NCBI GenBank assembly: GCA_937952235.1
Contig: CALFZM010000079.1
Coordinates: 1-24,786 of the forward strand
Source of the DNA: an uncultured Opitutia bacterium
GTDB lineage: Bacteria > Verrucomicrobiota > Verrucomicrobiia > Opitutales > Opitutaceae
Reading direction: 5' to 3'
DNA: 24,786 nt
The notes beneath the pieces are model-generated. The model was not told the origin of the DNA and made no database searches. It was given only the letters and a program-made list of their open reading frames with translations. Of the stretch, positions 1 through 7,968 are shown in pieces (position 1 is the stretch's first letter; each line of letters begins with the position of its first letter). The translations under genes were made by a program, and so were the position numbers.

Positions 1-2889
1 GCCAAGCGTGAACGGCTTGTCCTGAAAACTTCCCTCGAGTCCCTCGAGCGCGAGCCTGGTGTCGGTGATGACCGCGCCTCCGCGGGCGCTCGCGATGTAA
101 TCCTTCGATTGCACCACCCGCTTGAGGTCGAGGTCGACCTTCCCGTTCACCCCCTGCCAGAACGGCTGCGCATCGCGGCCCGGGGGCGTCGCCGCTGGCT
201 GCGGCTGCGACGGTGTCGCGGCGGGCTTACCGGAAGGGCTCGCGGGCGCGAGGCCGGGGGGCGGCTGAAAATCCTCCACGAAAAGCTGGTTGCTCGCGAC
301 TTTCCCGGAGAAGACGTAGGCCTTCTTGTCCGCGTGGGGACCGAAGGTGCCGTCGATCGCGAGGTCGGACTTCCGGGCGCCATTCACGAGGGAGATCGGC
401 GCGGTGAGTTTCCCGCTTCCATCCGGCCTAAGCTCCCCCTGCAACGCCACGTCAAGGTCGCCCAGGGGCCGGTTGTCCGCCTTGGCTACCAAGCCCTTGG
501 CGGTGATGGTCGCCGTGGCCGCGGTCGCGTCGCCGTGCTTCGCGTCGAAATCGGCCGTCAGCCGGCCACGCGCGAGAGTCGCGTAGGGAGCGAGCGCCGG
601 TTGCCGCAGCAGCGAAGCCACGTCGGCGTCGAGGCGGCCCTTGGCGGTGACGGCGGGCTTCGCCCCCAGCTTTGCCTCGCCTGCGACCTGCAGGGCGGCG
701 ACGGCGGCCTGGCCTTGTCTCAGGTCGAGCTGACGCACCTCGTAGGAGATCGTCTCGCCGCGCTTGGTCGCGCTGAGCTGCGTTTCCAGGTCGAGCGACT
801 GCGCGAGCGCCTGGCCGTCGATCGTCGCGGACACGCCGCGAAGCACGAGGGGCGAGGCGGTCGTGAGCGTCACGTCGTCGGTGCTTCGGGCCGCGATCTC
901 GAACGTCCCGGCTTCGACCTGTCCGGCGAGTTTCGACTGGGCGACGAACGGTTCGGCCCACGCGAGCGGCAGCGGGCCCAGTTGCAGCCGCAGGGCGGTC
1001 GCGGCCGGAGTCGGCACCGAGAACGTCGACGCCTTGAGGTCGACGCGCACCGGCTGGCGGAGTTCCACGGCGGCGAGGAGGGCGTCGCCTTCGCGCGTGA
1101 CCCGGGCGTCCATCCGCGCGAGTTGCAGCACGTCGCCTTCCTGTCGGCCCTCGAGCTGGGCGGTGACGGCGAGCGGGCCGGTCGGCACGGGCAGGAATGG
1201 CTTCAAGGCTTGCGCGACCCGGCCCTGAAGCTGCGCGGTGAACGCGACGACGGGATTCGCAGGCTTGGTCGCAAACTGCGTGACCTCGGCGCTGATCTCG
1301 CCGCCGAGCCGGTCGCCGTCGGGCAGCGTCACGGCCAGCTCGGAGAGTTTCGCCCCGAGCTTGCTCTCGGTGTAATCGAGACTGGGCTTCACGGTGAGCG
1401 AGACGCGTTCGGCCAGGGCCTTCTTCGCCGCGTCCCGTACGGTCACCTCGCGCAGGGTGAGAGGCTCCACGGCCCGGGTGCGAATGCGGCTCCCATCGGA
1501 TTCCGCCTCGACGGCAAGCACGAGGGACAGTTCGCCGCTTTCAATCGTCAGCGGGCGCACGAACGTCTGCGCCCAAGCGAGCGGCACCGCCGTCAGGGCC
1601 ACGCGGGCGAGCTCCGCCTGGGGCTGGGAGAGCTGCACGCGCTTTTCCGCGACGGCGAACGCGATCTTCTGCAGGGTGCGCACGTCGACGAACTTGCGGC
1701 CGTCGCCCGTCGCAACTTCGAGCGCGAGCTGATCGAGGCGCGCCAGGTCGTCTGCATAGCTGGCGTCGAAGCCGGCGGAAACGTTCACCTGGCCGAGCGT
1801 CGCGAGCCCCGGATTCAGCACCTCGAGCTTCGCGGCCTGGGCCCGCAGCGTGCCGCTGGCGGCGACCGCCTCGGTGTCGGGCTTGAGCGTGAACTTGCCT
1901 GCGCCGGTGGCGGCGATCTCCGGGAGGCCGAGGCCGGCGAGCACCCGGGCGAGCTGTTCCGACCTGACCGCCAGCTCCCACGTGCCGGCGATTTCTCGCG
2001 CGGCGGCGGAAAAGCGGGCGTCCGCCTTCAGCAGCGGCTCGGTTCCGGCCGCGCGCAGCAGACTCACGGCGGCCGCGTAGGTTTCGTCCGCGGATCCGGC
2101 GGGTTTCGCGGCCGTGACCGTGATCTGGATACGCTCGTTGGGCAGTTTCGGCCCGAGCGGGGCGGCGATCGTGTCCAGTTCCACCAGGTCGATCCGGCGG
2201 TCGGCGGTGAGGCGCAGTCCGGCCGAGCCGGTGACGCGCGCCGCGCGCAGGTCGGCATCGGGCGTGGCATCGGCGAAGTCCAGCGTCCATTCGACCTTGC
2301 CCTTCTGACCGGCCTCGATCCCGGCCGCCTTCAGTTCAAACACGACCGTCTGGTTGGCGGGAAGTTGCGCCCGGCCCTGCGCACGCACGCTGCCGACGCG
2401 GAGGTCGAGCGGCAGCCGGGCGGCCTGGAGCAGTCCGGCGAACGGAGACTGTTTTTCCGGTTGGGGCGTCGTCGCCGGCCGGGCGGAGGGGGAGCCGGTC
2501 CCGGTGGCGGGAAGGGCCGATCGGGAGGGAGAGACGCCCGGCGCCGCATCGCTGCGGGCCGTGCCGCGCAGGTCCACCTCGAGGCCGTCCACCACAAGCG
2601 ACTCGAGGTTCAACCGGTCCTTGGTCAGGTACTCCCAGGCCGAAAAGCGGGCCGTGGCGGATTTCGCCTGCAGTTTCACCCCGTCCTGGGCCAAGGTCAG
2701 GCCGGCGATTTCCGCGCCCGACATTCCTGCCGATACGCGGGTGGCGTCGAACGTCACGCCGGGCTGGCCGGCCATCGCCTTGCGCACCGCCCACGTCTGG
2801 AAGGAGGCGTTGAACGCCACCACCAGCGCCGCGGCGACGAGCAATGCGAGGCCACCTACGATCAGGCCGAGTATCTTGAGTCCTTTCAT
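1..2889 (-). CDS. AsmA/TamB-like large envelope protein (3' end beyond window)
   Basis: The frame is open from the ATG at 2889 to the window edge, giving 963 residues and no stop, so the C-terminus is missing. Residues about 5-26 form one hydrophobic N-terminal membrane segment (ILGLIVGGLALLVAAALVVAF). A Pro/Ser/Thr-rich linker lies near residues 115-145. After that come long repeats of alternating short beta-type stretches such as 'VEAGTFEIAARS' and 'DLDVALQGELRPDG'. A single inner-membrane anchor followed by a long periplasmic beta-repeat domain is the architecture of AsmA/DUF748/TamB proteins, which are linked to outer-membrane assembly and lipid transport. The family call rests on architecture and repeat style, not on a diagnostic motif. 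The next gene on the same strand ends at 3013. A 1,024-codon plus-strand frame over this gene is a GC-rich shadow. Confidence 0.75.
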   Translation of the reverse strand, partial: MKGLKILGLIVGGLALLVAAALVVAFNASFQTWAVRKAMAGQPGVTFDATRVSAGMSGAEIAGLTLAQDGVKLQAKSATARFSAWEYLTKDRLNLESLVVDGLEVDLRGTARSDAAPGVSPSRSALPATGTGSPSARPATTPQPEKQSPFAGLLQAARLPLDLRVGSVRAQGRAQLPANQTVVFELKAAGIEAGQKGKVEWTLDFADATPDADLRAARVTGSAGLRLTADRRIDLVELDTIAAPLGPKLPNERIQITVTAAKPAGSADETYAAAVSLLRAAGTEPLLKADARFSAAAREIAGTWELAVRSEQLARVLAGLGLPEIAATGAGKFTLKPDTEAVAASGTLRAQAAKLEVLNPGLATLGQVNVSAGFDASYADDLARLDQLALEVATGDGRKFVDVRTLQKIAFAVAEKRVQLSQPQAELARVALTAVPLAWAQTFVRPLTIESGELSLVLAVEAESDGSRIRTRAVEPLTLREVTVRDAAKKALAERVSLTVKPSLDYTESKLGAKLSELAVTLPDGDRLGGEISAEVTQFATKPANPVVAFTAQLQGRVAQALKPFLPVPTGPLAVTAQLEGRQEGDVLQLARMDARVTREGDALLAAVELRQPVRVDLKASTFSVPTPAATALRLQLGPLPLAWAEPFVAQSKLAGQVEAGTFEIAARSTDDVTLTTASPLVLRGVSATIDGQALAQSLDLETQLSATKRGETISYEVRQLDLRQGQAAVAALQVAGEAKLGAKPAVTAKGRLDADVASLLRQPALAPYATLARGRLTADFDAKHGDATAATATITAKGLVAKADNRPLGDLDVALQGELRPDGSGKLTAPISLVNGARKSDLAIDGTFGPHADKKAYVFSGKVASNQLFVEDFQPPPGLAPASPSGKPAATPSQPQPAATPPGRDAQPFWQGVNGKVDLDLKRVVQSKDYIASARGGAVITDTRLALEGLEGSFQDKPFTLG

Positions 2890-3012
2890 GGGAAAATGGG
2901 AAAAACGGTCCGGAGCGCCGCCGCCGGTGAAGACCCTGGCCGCGGTGGCAAGCCCCTCCGCACCGACGTTTCACAGTGCCAAAGGTTCCGCAAACGGCAA
3001 TCCGGGCGGAAA

Positions 3013-3807
3013 CTACCCCCGCCGGCGCGTGGGGACACGGGTTTCCTGCCAGCGCTCCAGGGCGCCGGTCACCGCCGCCTCGACCGCGGCGCGATGCGCG
3101 GCAATGCGCTGGGCCAGCGGCAGTCCCGACGGCGTCTCGAACGTATATCCCAGCGGCGTCAGCTGGGCCTGCAGGTAGATTGATTCCGGCCACGCCTCGC
3201 GCACCGCCGGATCGGCACCGGGATGGATGATGCCGGGCTCGGTCACCGCCCAGCCGTCGATCGTGGCCGAGCGTTCGAGCGGGCACCGCGTCGCCGCCGC
3301 CGCCACGATGGCACGGGCCAGGCCGGGCGTCGGCTGGGCGGTGATCTCGTAGAGGTAGAACCCGCCGGCCTCCCAGTCCTCGTGGAGGCACAGCGCGAGG
3401 TCGAAGCACGGCTGGGCCGCGAGCCAGCGGGTGTGCGCGCGGATCTCCTCCGAAAGAAGGTGGCGGTAATCGCGGTTGAGGTCCAGGCCGGCCCCGTTGC
3501 CGCGCGTGCGCGCGAGGAAGCCGGCGGGATTGAGCAGCGGACACACGAACCAGACGGCGCGCTGGTCGAAGATGCCCGCCTCGACCATCTCGAGCAGGGC
3601 CAGCGGCGGCGCGGGCTCGTCGCCGTGGATGCCGGCCGACAGATAGATGCGCGGTCGCGGCCCGGGCGTGCGCCCGGTCAGCGCGAGCAGCGGAACCCCT
3701 CCGATCCGGCCGAAGGTCGCGACCTTCAGGCCGCTCCGTCGGGCGGAGGTTTCCATCCGTTCCGCGAACGCGGCGGGATCGAGGACGAGGGGCGCGGGTG
3801 GTGGCAC
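3013..3807 (-). CDS. M14-family zinc metallopeptidase / succinylglutamate-desuccinylase-like
   Basis: The 264-residue protein has the M14 carboxypeptidase signature. Numbered from the GTG at 3807, H61 and E64 lie in 'SAGIHGDEP' (HxxE zinc pair), N111-R112 in 'LDLNRDY' (substrate carboxylate), H142 in 'CLHED' (third zinc ligand) and E224 in 'YTFETPSG' (general base). The family removes C-terminal residues or acyl groups; the closest style is MpaA-like peptide amidases acting on murein peptides, but the substrate cannot be read from the sequence. The frame stays open upstream to 4035, but that would run through the divergent gltX. I chose GTG 3807 because GGAAAGGAAAG lies about 10 bases before it; ATG 3756 is the alternative. 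It is transcribed away from gltX across a roughly 60-bp gap. Confidence 0.82.
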   Translation of the reverse strand: MPPPAPLVLDPAAFAERMETSARRSGLKVATFGRIGGVPLLALTGRTPGPRPRIYLSAGIHGDEPAPPLALLEMVEAGIFDQRAVWFVCPLLNPAGFLARTRGNGAGLDLNRDYRHLLSEEIRAHTRWLAAQPCFDLALCLHEDWEAGGFYLYEITAQPTPGLARAIVAAAATRCPLERSATIDGWAVTEPGIIHPGADPAVREAWPESIYLQAQLTPLGYTFETPSGLPLAQRIAAHRAAVEAAVTGALERWQETRVPTRRRG

Positions 3808-3868
3808 GAATGCAGTCTTTCCTTTCCGGCCCGATTCTGCGAATCCGTTTCGTTCCGCCCGTTTCCTT

Positions 3869-5263
3869 ATGTCACACGTCCGCGTTCGCTTCGCTCCCAG
3901 TCCCACCGGCTTCTTCCACATCGGCAGCGCCCGCACGGCCCTTTTCAACTGGCTGTACGCGCGGCACACGGGGGGCACCTTCATCCTCCGCATCGAGGAC
4001 ACGGACAAGGAGCGGAACAGCGAGGCCTTCCTCAACCTGATCTACGACAGCCTGGGCTGGCTGGGGCTCAACTGGGACGAAGGCCCCCGGGTGGGCACGA
4101 GCGGGGGCGGTGACTTCGGGCCCTACCGCCAGAGCGAGCGGAGTGCCATCTACCGGGAGCAGGTCGACCGGCTGCTGGCCGCGGGCCGCGCGTACGAGAA
4201 GGACGGGGCCATCTGGTTCAAGCTGCTCGGCGAGCGCTACGAGGTGTTCGACGACCATCGCCAGAAGACCGTCACGAAGGTTCGCGTGCCTCCGGTCGTG
4301 ATCGAGGACCGGATACGCGGCCGCGTGGAGCGGCTGGAGGACGAGGATTTCGTCATCGTGCGCTCGGATGGCAGCCCGGTGTTCCATCTCGTGAACGTCG
4401 TCGACGACATCGCGATGCGGGTCACCCACATCATCCGGGGCGAGGATCACCTTTCCAACACCAGCAAGCACGTGCACCTCTACGAGGGCTTCGGCGTGAA
4501 GCCGCCGGAGTTCGCGCACATCCCGCTCATCCTGAAGCAGAGCGGCCCGGGCAAGATGTCCAAGCGGGACCAGGGCGCGCTGATCGAGGAGTATCAGCGG
4601 CGCGGTTACCTGCCTGAGGCGCTGGTCAACTTCCTCTGCCTGCTCGGCTGGAACCCGGGCGACGACCGCGAAAAGATGCCGATCGCCGAGATCATCCGGC
4701 TCTTCGATCTGCCGGGCGTGAACCAGAGCAACGCGCGGTTCGACGAAAAGAAGCTCGCGCACATGAACATGGCGTACCTGCTCGAGCTGCCCGCTGACCG
4801 GTTCGTGGCCGAGGCCCGGGCCGGCTTCGCCCGGCAGGCCGAGACGCCGGCCGCGCGCGCGGCGCTGGCGGCGCCGGTGGAGTATTTCCGGGAGGTCATG
4901 CTCCTGAGCCAGCCGAAGATCAGGGGCATCGAGGAGCTGCCGGCCTATACCGCGTATTTTTTCACCGAGGACGTCGCGGTCGATCCCAAGGTCCGCGACA
5001 AGGTCATGGGCAAGGGCGACCCGAAAGCGCGCCTGCGCGAGCTGCTCGCGGCGCTGCCGGAGATGAATTTCGCCTCCGACGCCGCGATCGAGGAGGCGTT
5101 GAAGGCCCTGGCCACCCGCCACGGCCTGGGCTTCGGGGACTACCAGGCCGTCGCCCGGCTGGCCGTATCCGGGACGAACGCCGGCCCGAGCATCACCGGA
5201 TTGTTCCGCGTCCTCGGACGCGCGCGGGTCCAGGCCCGCCTCGAGCGGCTCCTGGCCGCCTGA
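3869..5263 (+). CDS. gltX: glutamyl-tRNA synthetase
   Basis: This 464-residue class Ib aminoacyl-tRNA synthetase joins glutamate to tRNA(Glu) in the cytoplasm. The start 'RFAPSPTGFFHIGS' carries the HIGH-type ATP site (H17-S20), followed by 'RIEDTDKERN' typical of GluRS. 'IRGEDHLSNT' and the KMSKS loop (KMSKR, residues 229-233) follow. The C-terminal helical anticodon-binding part ends with a 'SITGLFRVLG'-type motif. Length is normal for a bacterial GluRS. The zinc-binding cysteine cluster seen in Escherichia coli GluRS is not present between the two signatures. The ATG at 3869 gives the conserved N-terminus directly; the longer frame from 3647 only overlaps the divergent peptidase gene. No clear Shine-Dalgarno site is seen. 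It converges on thrH across a hairpin. Confidence 0.97.
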   Translation: MSHVRVRFAPSPTGFFHIGSARTALFNWLYARHTGGTFILRIEDTDKERNSEAFLNLIYDSLGWLGLNWDEGPRVGTSGGGDFGPYRQSERSAIYREQVDRLLAAGRAYEKDGAIWFKLLGERYEVFDDHRQKTVTKVRVPPVVIEDRIRGRVERLEDEDFVIVRSDGSPVFHLVNVVDDIAMRVTHIIRGEDHLSNTSKHVHLYEGFGVKPPEFAHIPLILKQSGPGKMSKRDQGALIEEYQRRGYLPEALVNFLCLLGWNPGDDREKMPIAEIIRLFDLPGVNQSNARFDEKKLAHMNMAYLLELPADRFVAEARAGFARQAETPAARAALAAPVEYFREVMLLSQPKIRGIEELPAYTAYFFTEDVAVDPKVRDKVMGKGDPKARLRELLAALPEMNFASDAAIEEALKALATRHGLGFGDYQAVARLAVSGTNAGPSITGLFRVLGRARVQARLERLLAA

Positions 5264-5285
5264 CCGCAAGGCAGCAGGAAGGTGG

Positions 5286-5307
5286 AGCGGCCTGTCCCCA
5301 GGCCGCT
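5286..5307. terminator. Hairpin between convergent gltX and thrH
   Basis: AGCGGCCTG and CAGGCCGCT form a perfect 9-bp stem around a TCCC loop, 22 bp after the gltX stop and 71 bp from the thrH stop. No T-tract follows on either strand, so this is not a canonical intrinsic terminator. It could work as a weak bidirectional terminator, stabilise transcript ends, or be a dispersed palindromic repeat. Confidence 0.4.
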
Positions 5308-5378
5308 GCCCGCGCGATCGAGCTCCGCGTTGCACCGCCCTGCCGGCCGCGCTCGCTGCACGGAGAATCGCGTTCTCG

Positions 5379-5981
5379 CTACAGGCGCGCGGTGATCAGC
5401 CGGAGCAACGCGTCGTATTCGTCGACCGCCTGGAACTGCGGGAACTGCCGCACGATGTTCTCCGGCGCGTGGAACAGAAAGCCGTGGTCGGCCTGGCCGA
5501 GCATCGACGTGTCGTTGAACGAATCGCCGGCGGCGATGACGCGGTAGTTCAACGCCTGCAGCGCCGCCACGGCGTGCCGCTTCTGGTCTGCCATGCGCAG
5601 GGTGTATCCGGAAATCCGATCCTCCGTCACCACGAGCCGGTGGCAGAAAAGCGTCGGCCAGCCCATCTGCCGCACCAGCGGCTGCGCGAACTGCTCGAAC
5701 GTGTCGGAGAGGATGATCACCTGCGTGCGCTGGCGCAGCGCCGTGAGGAATTCGAGCGCCCCGGGCAGCAGCGGCAGCGAGCCGATGACCTGCTGGATCT
5801 TCGACAGCGTGATGCCGTGGCGGTCGAGCAGGTCGATGCGGTAGCGCATCAGCTGGTCGTAGTCCGGCTCGTCCCGCGTCGTCCGGCGGAGTTCGGGGAT
5901 CTGCGTCCGTTCGGCGACGGCGATCCAGATTTCGGGCGTCAGGACGCCCTCCATGTCGAGGGTGACGATGCTTTGCTTCAC
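5379..5981 (-). CDS. thrH: bifunctional phosphoserine phosphatase / homoserine phosphotransferase ThrH
   Basis: The 200-residue protein is a HAD-superfamily hydrolase of the ThrH type. HAD motif I is D9-M-E11 in 'TLDMEGVLTPEIW'; the Glu in the second acidic position followed by PEIW is characteristic of ThrH. Motif II is S92-D93 in 'LSDTFEQF', the motif III lysine is K134, and motif IV is D153/D157 in 'GDSFNDTSML'. The cap contains 'TTRDEPDYDQLMRYR'. ThrH dephosphorylates phosphoserine and can move phosphate to homoserine, linking serine and threonine synthesis. Length matches the family (about 200). The ATG at 5981 lies 43 bp past the glnS stop at 6025 on the same strand, so thrH could be co-transcribed behind glnS. 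Confidence 0.92.
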   Translation of the reverse strand: MKQSIVTLDMEGVLTPEIWIAVAERTQIPELRRTTRDEPDYDQLMRYRIDLLDRHGITLSKIQQVIGSLPLLPGALEFLTALRQRTQVIILSDTFEQFAQPLVRQMGWPTLFCHRLVVTEDRISGYTLRMADQKRHAVAALQALNYRVIAAGDSFNDTSMLGQADHGFLFHAPENIVRQFPQFQAVDEYDALLRLITARL

Positions 5982-6024
5982 GAGGGACAGAGGGCGGGCG
6001 AGGCAGGGAGGCGGGCGAGGGGCT

Positions 6025-7818
6025 TCACGCCTTCGCCCAGGTGTCCTTGAGGGTGATCGTGCGATTGAAGACCGGGCGGCCGGGCGCGCTGTCCTTGGGA
6101 TCGAGGGCGAAATAGCCCAGGCGTTCGAACTGGAAACGGTCCTCGACGCGCGCGTCCGCGAGCGACGCCTCGAGCCGGGCCGTCACGACCTGGAGCGACG
6201 CAGGGTTGAGATGCCGGGTGAAATCATCCGTGGCGCCCGGTTCGGCGACCGTGAAGAGCCGGTCGTAGAGCCGCACCTCGGCGCCGAAGCTCGTGGTGGC
6301 GCTGACCCAGTGGATCGTGCCCTTCACCTTGCGGTCGGCGTTGGGCCCGCCGGCCCGCGTCGTCAGGTCGGCGGTGCAGCGGAGCTCGACCACGGCCCCC
6401 GCGGCGTCCTTCACGACCTCGTCGCACTTGATGATGCACGCGTACTTGAGCCGCACCTCCCCGCCCGGCTTGAGCCGGAAGTATTTCGGCGGCGGCACCT
6501 CGGCGAAATCCTCGGCCTCGATGTAGACCTCACGGGTCAGCGCGACGGGGCGCGTGGTCGGCTGCTCGTCCTGCGGGTTGTTTGTGGCGTCGATGAGGAT
6601 CGTCTCACCGGCGGGCAGGTTCGTCAGCACGAGCTTGAGCGGCCGCAGCACCGCGAGCCGGCGGGCGGCGGCGCGGTTGAGTTCGTCGCGGATCGCGTGC
6701 TCGAACAGGGCGACGTCGGTGACGCTTTCGAACTTCGTGACGCCGACCAGCGTCGCGAGCTTGCGAATGGCGCTGGCGGGGATGCCGCGCCGGCGGGCGC
6801 CGGAAAGGGTGGGCAGGCGCGGATCGTCCCAGCCGCTGACGTGGCTCTCGGTCACCAGTTGGAGCAGCCGGCGCTTGCTGAACAGCGTGTAGCTGATGTT
6901 GAGCTTCGCGAACTCGTACTGGTGCGGCAGCGCCCGCGGCAGGTCGAGGCTCTGGAGGATCCAGTCGTAGAGCGGCCGGTGCACCTCGAACTCCAGCGTG
7001 CACACGCTGTGCGTGATGCCCTCCAGGTAGTCGCTGAGGCAGTGGGCGAAGTCGTACAGCGGATAGATGCACCATTTGTCGCCGGCGTGATGGTGGGCGA
7101 CGTGGCGGATGCGGTAGAGCAGGGGGTCGCGCAGCCAGATGTTGGGCGACGCCATGTCGATCTTCGCGCGCAGGCTGCGCGCCCCGTTGGGAAACTCGCC
7201 CGCGCGCATGCGGGTGAAGAGGTCCAGGTTTTCGGCGACGCTGCGGTGGCGGTACGGGCTGTCGCGTCCGGGCTGGTCGGGCGAGCCCCGGTAGGCATCG
7301 GTTTCCTCGGCCGAGAGGTCGCAGACGTAAGCCTTGCCGCGCCGGATCAGCTCGACCGCGTAGCCGTAGATTTGCTCGAAGTAGTCGCTGGCAAAGAACG
7401 CCTCCGCGGCCGCCCCGGCCGCGGCCGGGGCCAGGTAATGGTCCTCGCGCCCGTCCAGGGTGACCTTGGCGGGCGTGGCGCCCCTGGGCTTGAGTCCGAG
7501 GCAGTGGTCGGCCCAGCCCGCCACGAGCCAGCGGACGTCGGCCGTGATCGACTCCACGTACTCGACGTCTTCCTTGACCGGATTGGTGTCGTCGAAGCGC
7601 AGGTTGCACCGACCCTGGTTTTCCCGGGCGATGCCGAAGTTGAGGCAGATCGACTTGGCGTGGCCGATATGGAGGTAACCGTTGGGCTCGGGGGGAAAGC
7701 GAGTCACGATCGTCGGGTAGCGCTGCTCGGCGACATCCCGGGCGACGATGTCGCGGATGAAATCGCTGGGTGCGGGTGCCGCCGGGGCGGCGCCGGGATC
7801 GTTGGACGCAACGGACAT
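6025..7818 (-). CDS. glnS: glutaminyl-tRNA synthetase
   Basis: The 597-residue class Ib synthetase charges tRNA(Gln) directly with glutamine, so this organism need not depend only on the GatCAB amidation route. HIGH is at 50-53 in 'PPEPNGYLHIGHAKS', 'RFDDTNPVKED' follows at about 74-84, and the KMSKS equivalent is LFSKR (312-316). The C-terminal two-beta-barrel anticodon domain begins near 'LVLTNLPAGE'. 'DVRWL' and 'ASDYFEQIY', almost adjacent in typical GlnRS, are separated here by an extra stretch at about residues 105-141. The frame continues upstream to 8811, but ATG 7818 is the sensible start because the rest overlaps a divergent gene. An extra 20-30 residues before the conserved core are Ala/Pro-rich and may be a flexible tail. 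Confidence 0.96.
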   Translation of the reverse strand: MSVASNDPGAAPAAPAPSDFIRDIVARDVAEQRYPTIVTRFPPEPNGYLHIGHAKSICLNFGIARENQGRCNLRFDDTNPVKEDVEYVESITADVRWLVAGWADHCLGLKPRGATPAKVTLDGREDHYLAPAAAGAAAEAFFASDYFEQIYGYAVELIRRGKAYVCDLSAEETDAYRGSPDQPGRDSPYRHRSVAENLDLFTRMRAGEFPNGARSLRAKIDMASPNIWLRDPLLYRIRHVAHHHAGDKWCIYPLYDFAHCLSDYLEGITHSVCTLEFEVHRPLYDWILQSLDLPRALPHQYEFAKLNISYTLFSKRRLLQLVTESHVSGWDDPRLPTLSGARRRGIPASAIRKLATLVGVTKFESVTDVALFEHAIRDELNRAAARRLAVLRPLKLVLTNLPAGETILIDATNNPQDEQPTTRPVALTREVYIEAEDFAEVPPPKYFRLKPGGEVRLKYACIIKCDEVVKDAAGAVVELRCTADLTTRAGGPNADRKVKGTIHWVSATTSFGAEVRLYDRLFTVAEPGATDDFTRHLNPASLQVVTARLEASLADARVEDRFQFERLGYFALDPKDSAPGRPVFNRTITLKDTWAKA

Positions 7819-7968
7819 ATCCCGCGAACTTGCGAGGCGGCGGGAGGCGAGGCAAACGAACAATTGCCGCCCAAAGGCGTACGCGGCGGACCTTGCGTGC
7901 CAGCGGGATTTGCGAAACACCTTGGCCTGGCGCGACAGACGCGATCCCGCCGCCGCGCCGCCTCCGCC
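7819..7968. promoter_or_regulatory. Divergent intergenic region between glnS and the ceramidase-like gene
   Basis: These 150 bp separate two divergent start codons and should hold both promoters. I see no convincing -35/-10 pair, operator or RNA element. The region includes a few AT-richer runs, such as one near 7855-7870. Confidence 0.3.

Noticed and set aside
109..3183. 1,024-codon plus-strand open frame
   Set aside because: It lies antisense to the AsmA-like gene, is Arg/Gly/His-rich with no domain, and is typical of a shadow in GC-rich DNA.
3872..5335. 487-codon minus-strand frame over gltX
   Set aside because: GltX is unmistakable on the plus strand; the antisense frame is compositionally odd.
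5953..7968. N-terminal extension of the ceramidase-like gene on the plus strand
   Set aside because: This part is antisense to glnS and thrH; the Tat signal marks the real start at 7969.
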